From NCBI GenBank assembly GCA_023423215.1, contig JAFAFZ010000148.1, positions 1 to 18,604 on the forward strand: 18,604 nucleotides of DNA, in the 5' to 3' direction. The DNA comes from Actinomycetes bacterium. GTDB taxonomy: Bacteria > Actinomycetota > Acidimicrobiia > Acidimicrobiales > Microtrichaceae. Under the pieces are notes generated by a model, which was not told where the DNA came from, did no database searches, and was given only the letters and a program-made list of their open reading frames with translations. This document shows, in pieces, positions 14,251 to 18,604 of the stretch. Each line of letters starts with the position of its first letter. Positions within the stretch are counted from its first letter, which is position 1. Both the position numbers and the translations under genes were made by a program.

Positions 14251-14327
14251 CGCGGAGAGGTGACGCCGGAGCGAGGGCGCTGCCGCCACGAGGGGCGGGC
14301 GTCGACGGGCGACCGCGGAACGGCCCG

Positions 14328-15239
14328 TCACGTGCGCTGCGACAGGATCAGGCCGTCCAGGATGTCGGCCTCGGACACGAGGCACTCGGTGAACCCGAAG
14401 TACCGGAAGATCTCGACCAGCACGCAGCAGCCGCCCACGATGACGTCGGCCCGCTGTCGCTCCAGACCGGGGTTGTGGATGCGGTCCGCGAGCGACTCGG
14501 TCGCCAGCGTGCGGAACACGTCCTCGACCGCCTCCTTCGTCAGGACGAAGTGGTGGATCGCCTCGGGGTCGTACTCGGGCAGCCCGATCTCGACCGCCGC
14601 GACGTTCGTGACGGTGCCGGCCAGGCCGATGAAGCGCACCGCCTCGCCGGCGAGGGGCACCTCCCTCGAGACGTCGTCGAGGAACTGCTCGACGACGCCG
14701 ATGCAGTTCGAGAGCTCCTCGGCCGTCGGCGGGTCGTGCAGCAGGTACTTCTCGCTCATGCGCACGCAGCCGACGTCGATCGAGATCGACGACTCGACGT
14801 CGCGGGTGCCGACCGCGAACTCGGTCGAGCCGCCGCCGATGTCGACCACGAGCGTCAGCACGTCGCGGTCCTCCAGGTCCGAGGTGGCGCCCAGGAAGCT
14901 CATGCGGGCCTCCTCCTCCCCGGAGAGCAGCTCGAGCTCGGTGCCCAGGATCTGCGCCGCCGGCCCGAAGAAGTCCTCGCGGTTGGACGCGTCCCGCGAG
15001 GCGGAGGTCGCGGCGATGCGCACCCCGGCGACGTCGTAGCGGTCCATGACCTCTCGGTACTCCCGCAGCACCTCGAGCGTGCGCTCGATCGCCTCGGGGT
15101 CGAGGCGACCGGTGCGGTCCACGCCCTTGCCGAGGCGTGTGATGCGCATGAGCCGCTCGCGCGGCGTGGTCCCGTCCGAGATGAGGAGTCGGGTCGAGTT
15201 CGTGCCGCAGTCGATCGCGGCGTAGAGCGGAGCGCTCAC
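14328..15239 (-). CDS. ppx: Ppx/GppA-family phosphatase (exopolyphosphatase)
   Basis: A 303-aa short-form Ppx/GppA protein of the ASKHA fold, without the C-terminal HD region of E. coli Ppx. It would remove terminal phosphate from polyphosphate and/or act on pppGpp. Phosphate-1 loop AAIDCGTNSTRLLI (7-20), the GEEEAR cluster with the catalytic Glu (108-110), phosphate-2 loop VVDIGGGSTEF (131-141) and the C-terminal adenosine-type motif VGGCCVL / EADILDGLIL are present. The start is GTG at 15239, overlapping the DUF501 stop by 4 nt (GTGA), hence translational coupling. It corresponds by position to M. tuberculosis Rv1026 (PPX2) in the eno-Rv1024-Rv1025-Rv1026 order, recalled from memory. PPX2-type proteins may have weak polyphosphatase activity. 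Confidence 0.92.
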   Translation of the reverse strand: MSAPLYAAIDCGTNSTRLLISDGTTPRERLMRITRLGKGVDRTGRLDPEAIERTLEVLREYREVMDRYDVAGVRIAATSASRDASNREDFFGPAAQILGTELELLSGEEEARMSFLGATSDLEDRDVLTLVVDIGGGSTEFAVGTRDVESSISIDVGCVRMSEKYLLHDPPTAEELSNCIGVVEQFLDDVSREVPLAGEAVRFIGLAGTVTNVAAVEIGLPEYDPEAIHHFVLTKEAVEDVFRTLATESLADRIHNPGLERQRADVIVGGCCVLVEIFRYFGFTECLVSEADILDGLILSQRT

Positions 15240-15733
15240 GTGGCCCCTCCTGGGTTCGGGTCGTCCGCCGGGCGGTCCAGGCGCTGGTCGACCCAGCGTC
15301 CGATCGGGTCGTCACCGCCGGCGAGGAACCATGCGTAGTGCGTGTGCAGGCACTTGACGCCGCGGCGGGTGCCACCGACACCCCCGAAGGGCCGCGGACC
15401 GGTCCACTCCGCGGGGATCTCGGCGTCGCGTTCGGCCGCGTAGCGGGCGTGTGCGTCCGCCAGCTGGTCCGGGTCGACCTCGGCCTCGGCGCGGCGCACG
15501 CCGCCCTCTGCCTCGAGGGTGCCGATGCGGCGGTTCAGGTCGCGGTCCAGCAGCCAGAAGCGTGTCGGCATCGGGCGACCGTCGTCCATCAGCGGCGCGT
15601 TGCGGATGACGACCGGCGTCCCGCCCGAGGCACGCACGACCACCTCGAAGCGGCCGCCCGGGGCCCGACCGAGCAGCTCGGTCACGATGGCCAGGTCGTC
15701 CAGGTCGTCCAGGTCGCCGTCGCCCGAGCCCAT
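15236..15733 (-). CDS. DUF501 domain protein
   Basis: A 165-aa actinobacterial DUF501 protein of unknown biochemical function. Characteristic blocks are VIRNAPLMDDGRPMPTRFWL (43-62), NRRIGTLEAEGGV and the signature GVGGTRRGVKCLHTHYAWFL followed by AGGDDPIG. The conserved Cys and His residues of KCLHTHYA could bind metal or be catalytic, but this is inference. Conserved linkage between ftsB and ppx suggests a role in cell growth or division. The ATG at 15733 has no Shine-Dalgarno and lies 7 nt past the ftsB stop, so translation probably relies on coupling. The N-terminus is Asp/Leu-rich because of a 9-nt tandem repeat. Confidence 0.9.
   Translation of the reverse strand: MGSGDGDLDDLDDLAIVTELLGRAPGGRFEVVVRASGGTPVVIRNAPLMDDGRPMPTRFWLLDRDLNRRIGTLEAEGGVRRAEAEVDPDQLADAHARYAAERDAEIPAEWTGPRPFGGVGGTRRGVKCLHTHYAWFLAGGDDPIGRWVDQRLDRPADDPNPGGAT
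15691..15717. repeat. three 9-nt tandem repeats in DUF501 gene
   Basis: CCAGGTCGT occurs twice and CCAGGTCGC once in tandem, encoding the reverse-strand LDDLDDLA-like stretch near the N-terminus of the DUF501 protein. Copy-number change would be in frame. Confidence 0.6.
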
Positions 15734-15740
15734 GCGCGGG

Positions 15741-16193
15741 TCAGCCGGGTGCCGTCGCGGCGCGTTCGAGCGCGCCGCTCAGGCGGTCGAACGGCCACGC
15801 GTGGGGCAGCACCAGCCCTGCGGTGGCCGGCGGGAGGATCGTGTAGGACTCCTCGCCCTCGGCGACCAGCCCGTAGTCGCGACGGGCGATGCGCTGGATC
15901 TCGGCCGGGTCGTCGAGCCGGTCGCGCCGGGCCGCCAGCTCGTCGTTCTGGCGCTCCAGGTCCGTCAGCTGGCTCTCCCGGTCGGACAGCTCGACGCGCT
16001 GGGCCAGGTAGCCCTGCGCGGGGACGGCCAGCACGGTGCCGGCGACCAGCAGCAGCGCGCCGACGACGGCCAGGCGCTGCCAGAAGACCAGGCGCCGCGA
16101 GCGCGGCGCCGGTGCGTCCTGCGCACCCGACCCGCGCGACGAGCGCACGGAGTCCGTGCGGGCCGCGTCGCGGGTCGAGGTGCGGGACGGCAT
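15741..16193 (-). CDS. ftsB: FtsB/DivIC-family septum formation initiator
   Basis: A 150-aa bitopic membrane protein of the divisome, expected to join FtsL and FtsQ in activating septal peptidoglycan synthesis. The layout is typical: a basic Ser/Arg-rich cytoplasmic tail (1-36), one transmembrane helix (about 37-58, FWQRLAVVGALLLVAGTVLA), a periplasmic coiled coil (about 62-95, RVELSDRESQLTDLERQNDEL), then the family box DPAEIQRIARRDYGLVAEGEE and ILPP. The ATG at 16193 was chosen because it lies 2 nt after the enolase stop; the frame is open far upstream only as an antisense-like shadow through enolase. Co-transcription with enolase is nearly certain, and this is the usual actinobacterial arrangement (M. 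tuberculosis Rv1024). Confidence 0.93.
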   Translation of the reverse strand: MPSRTSTRDAARTDSVRSSRGSGAQDAPAPRSRRLVFWQRLAVVGALLLVAGTVLAVPAQGYLAQRVELSDRESQLTDLERQNDELAARRDRLDDPAEIQRIARRDYGLVAEGEESYTILPPATAGLVLPHAWPFDRLSGALERAATAPG

Positions 16194-16195
16194 CG

Positions 16196-17585
<1,390 letters not shown>

Positions 17586-17641
17586 GGAAATCTACCGTCG
17601 CCACCTGTGCGGCCCCGGGATGGCTCCCGCGGGCGACTCTA

Positions 17642-17677
17642 GGGGACGGGACCGCGGCGTCCCCCAGCCGAGGGACG
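17642..17677. terminator. alternative hairpins after acyltransferase gene
   Basis: Segment CGTCCC (17658-17663) can pair either with GGGACG downstream at 17672-17677 (6 bp, 8-nt loop) or, extended by one base, with GGGGACG upstream at 17642-17648 (7 bp, 9-nt loop). On the reverse strand this lies 25-60 nt after the SGNH/acyltransferase stop and before enolase, so a terminator is the simplest reading. The two stems are mutually exclusive. No T run follows. Confidence 0.4.
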
Positions 17678-17701
17678 GGCGCGGCGGGCTCGGCCACGAC
17701 G

Positions 17702-18604
17702 TCAGAGGTTCTGGCGGATGAGCTCGGCGAAGGCGGTCGCGCCGTCGGGACGCAGGTGGGCGCCGTCGTTGGCGAACCACTCGGGGTGCTGAGAGGACAG
17801 CGAGTACCAGTCGACGAGCACCGCGTTCGGGTGCCGGGCCGCGGCGTCGGCCAGGCGCTGGTTCACCAGGTCCTGCCAGGGCCGCGAGACCTTGGCGTTG
17901 ACGAGCAGCACCTTGCGGTCCCCGGCGATCTCGAACAGGCGGTCCAGGTCGGCGTCGCTGAAGGCGCCGTTGGTGCCGGCGTGCACGACCAGCGGCCCGG
18001 GGATCATGCCCTCCTTGGCGTACCAGGCGACGACGTCCAGGACCGTGTCGAACTGGCGGGCGACCTTGGCGTCGATGCGGATGCCGGGCAGCGCCGCGTT
18101 GATCGCCCCGGCGGCGCCGAGCATGACCGAGTCGCCCACGGCGACCGCGTTCGTCGTGCCGGGCGCGACGGTGGCGGCCGGAGCGGTGGTCGGCGCCGTG
18201 GTCGTCTGGCCGGCGACGGTCGTCGTGGTCGCGGCGGGATCGCTGGTGGTGGTCTGGCCGTCGGTCGTCGTCGATCCGTCGGTGTCCGGCGCCTGGGTCG
18301 TGTCGACGGTGTCGATGTCCGCTGCCGCGCCGGACTGCTCCTCGCCCTCGAGGCCGGGCGCCGTCATGGCGGCCAGCTCCAGGCTCTCCCGTTCGTCGCT
18401 CGTCGACGCGGCCCGCAGGCCGACCGTCAGCATCACCAGCAGGACGGCGAAGACCCCGCCGACCGCCATGCCCCGCCGAGCCAGCGCCGCACGGCGCGGA
18501 CCGACGCTGGTGCGCAGATCACGCCACCAGTTGCCGAGCACGCCCTTGCGCAGCGGCTGCTCGACGTAGCGGAAGGACAGCTCGGCGGCGGCGAAGGTGA
18601 GGAC
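17702..18604 (-). CDS. OafA/YrhL-type acyltransferase with SGNH domain, C-terminal part
   Basis: The gene is cut by the right edge; 300 residues remain. The first visible residues, AAAELSFRYVEQPLRKG, match the C-terminal end of acyltransferase-3 (OafA/YrhL) domains (SYRxxExP). A further transmembrane helix follows (GMAVGGVFAVLLVMLTVGL), then an acidic and Thr/Ala/Pro-rich, probably extracellular linker of about 70 residues, and an SGNH hydrolase-like domain: VAVGDSVMLGAAG (block I Ser), VVHAGTNG, and NDGAHLRPDG with the Asp-His pair. Such fusions O-acetylate surface polysaccharide or peptidoglycan, passing the acyl group from the membrane domain to the external SGNH domain. A GTG within the visible part could be taken as a start, but the frame and homology run through it to the edge, so the true start is outside. 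Stop at 17702. Confidence 0.88.
   Translation of the reverse strand, partial: VLTFAAAELSFRYVEQPLRKGVLGNWWRDLRTSVGPRRAALARRGMAVGGVFAVLLVMLTVGLRAASTSDERESLELAAMTAPGLEGEEQSGAAADIDTVDTTQAPDTDGSTTTDGQTTTSDPAATTTTVAGQTTTAPTTAPAATVAPGTTNAVAVGDSVMLGAAGAINAALPGIRIDAKVARQFDTVLDVVAWYAKEGMIPGPLVVHAGTNGAFSDADLDRLFEIAGDRKVLLVNAKVSRPWQDLVNQRLADAAARHPNAVLVDWYSLSSQHPEWFANDGAHLRPDGATAFAELIRQNL

Noticed and set aside
17702..18541. SGNH protein as a complete 279-aa gene starting at GTG 18541
   Set aside because: The same frame continues to the window edge with AELSFRYVEQPLRKG, a typical acyltransferase-3 ending, so the gene is a truncated fusion.

Overview
The window is GC-rich chromosomal DNA (about 70% G+C by eye, with strongly G/C-biased third codon positions) from a high-GC actinobacterium. 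Three things point there: an eno-ftsB-DUF501-ppx gene order, an acyltransferase plus GalE-like SDR pair that from memory resembles M. tuberculosis Rv0502/Rv0501, and frequent leaderless-type TANNNT boxes 6-8 nt before start codons. The Thr/Ala/Pro-rich extracellular linker at the right end would suit an acidimicrobial lineage, but this is inference; no rRNA or tRNA is present to settle taxonomy.

Left third (1-7254): the 3' tip of a possible upstream gene, then a forward run of an SsuD-type alkanesulfonate monooxygenase, a stand-alone class I glutamine amidotransferase, a class III aminotransferase and an alanine dehydrogenase. These converge on a reverse-strand Cys-type sulfatase with a C-terminal LamG-like domain. 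Together they look like an organosulfur/amine scavenging region: sulfite from sulfonates, sulfate from sulfate esters, and amino groups passed to pyruvate and released by alanine dehydrogenase. The transporters, SsuE, Xsc and formylglycine-generating enzyme that would complete such pathways are not in the window.

Middle (7264-13600): an MFS exporter, upstream of the sulfatase on the same strand, diverges from a PlsC-like acyltransferase that is translationally coupled (TGATG) to an atypical SDR. Next comes a 650-bp accessory gap with two 56-bp imperfect direct repeats, each centred on a 15-nt palindrome, around a small orphan gene. A GT4 glycosyltransferase then diverges from a crotonase-fold protein that seems to lack both catalytic glutamates of enoyl-CoA hydratase.

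Right third (13598-18604): all reverse strand. In transcription order: the C-terminal part of an OafA/YrhL-type acyltransferase with an SGNH domain (cut by the window edge), enolase, FtsB/DivIC, a DUF501 protein, a Ppx/GppA phosphatase and a GNAT acetyltransferase. The enolase-to-Ppx genes are almost gapless (2 nt, 7 nt, then a 4-nt overlap) and should be one transcript. The 5' region of enolase carries inverted repeats, two of which are mutually exclusive.

Most of the window is ordinary. The best candidates for something undescribed are the repeat-flanked small-gene insert at 10824-11436, the crotonase without its glutamates, the SDR without YxxxK, and the clustering of organosulfur genes.
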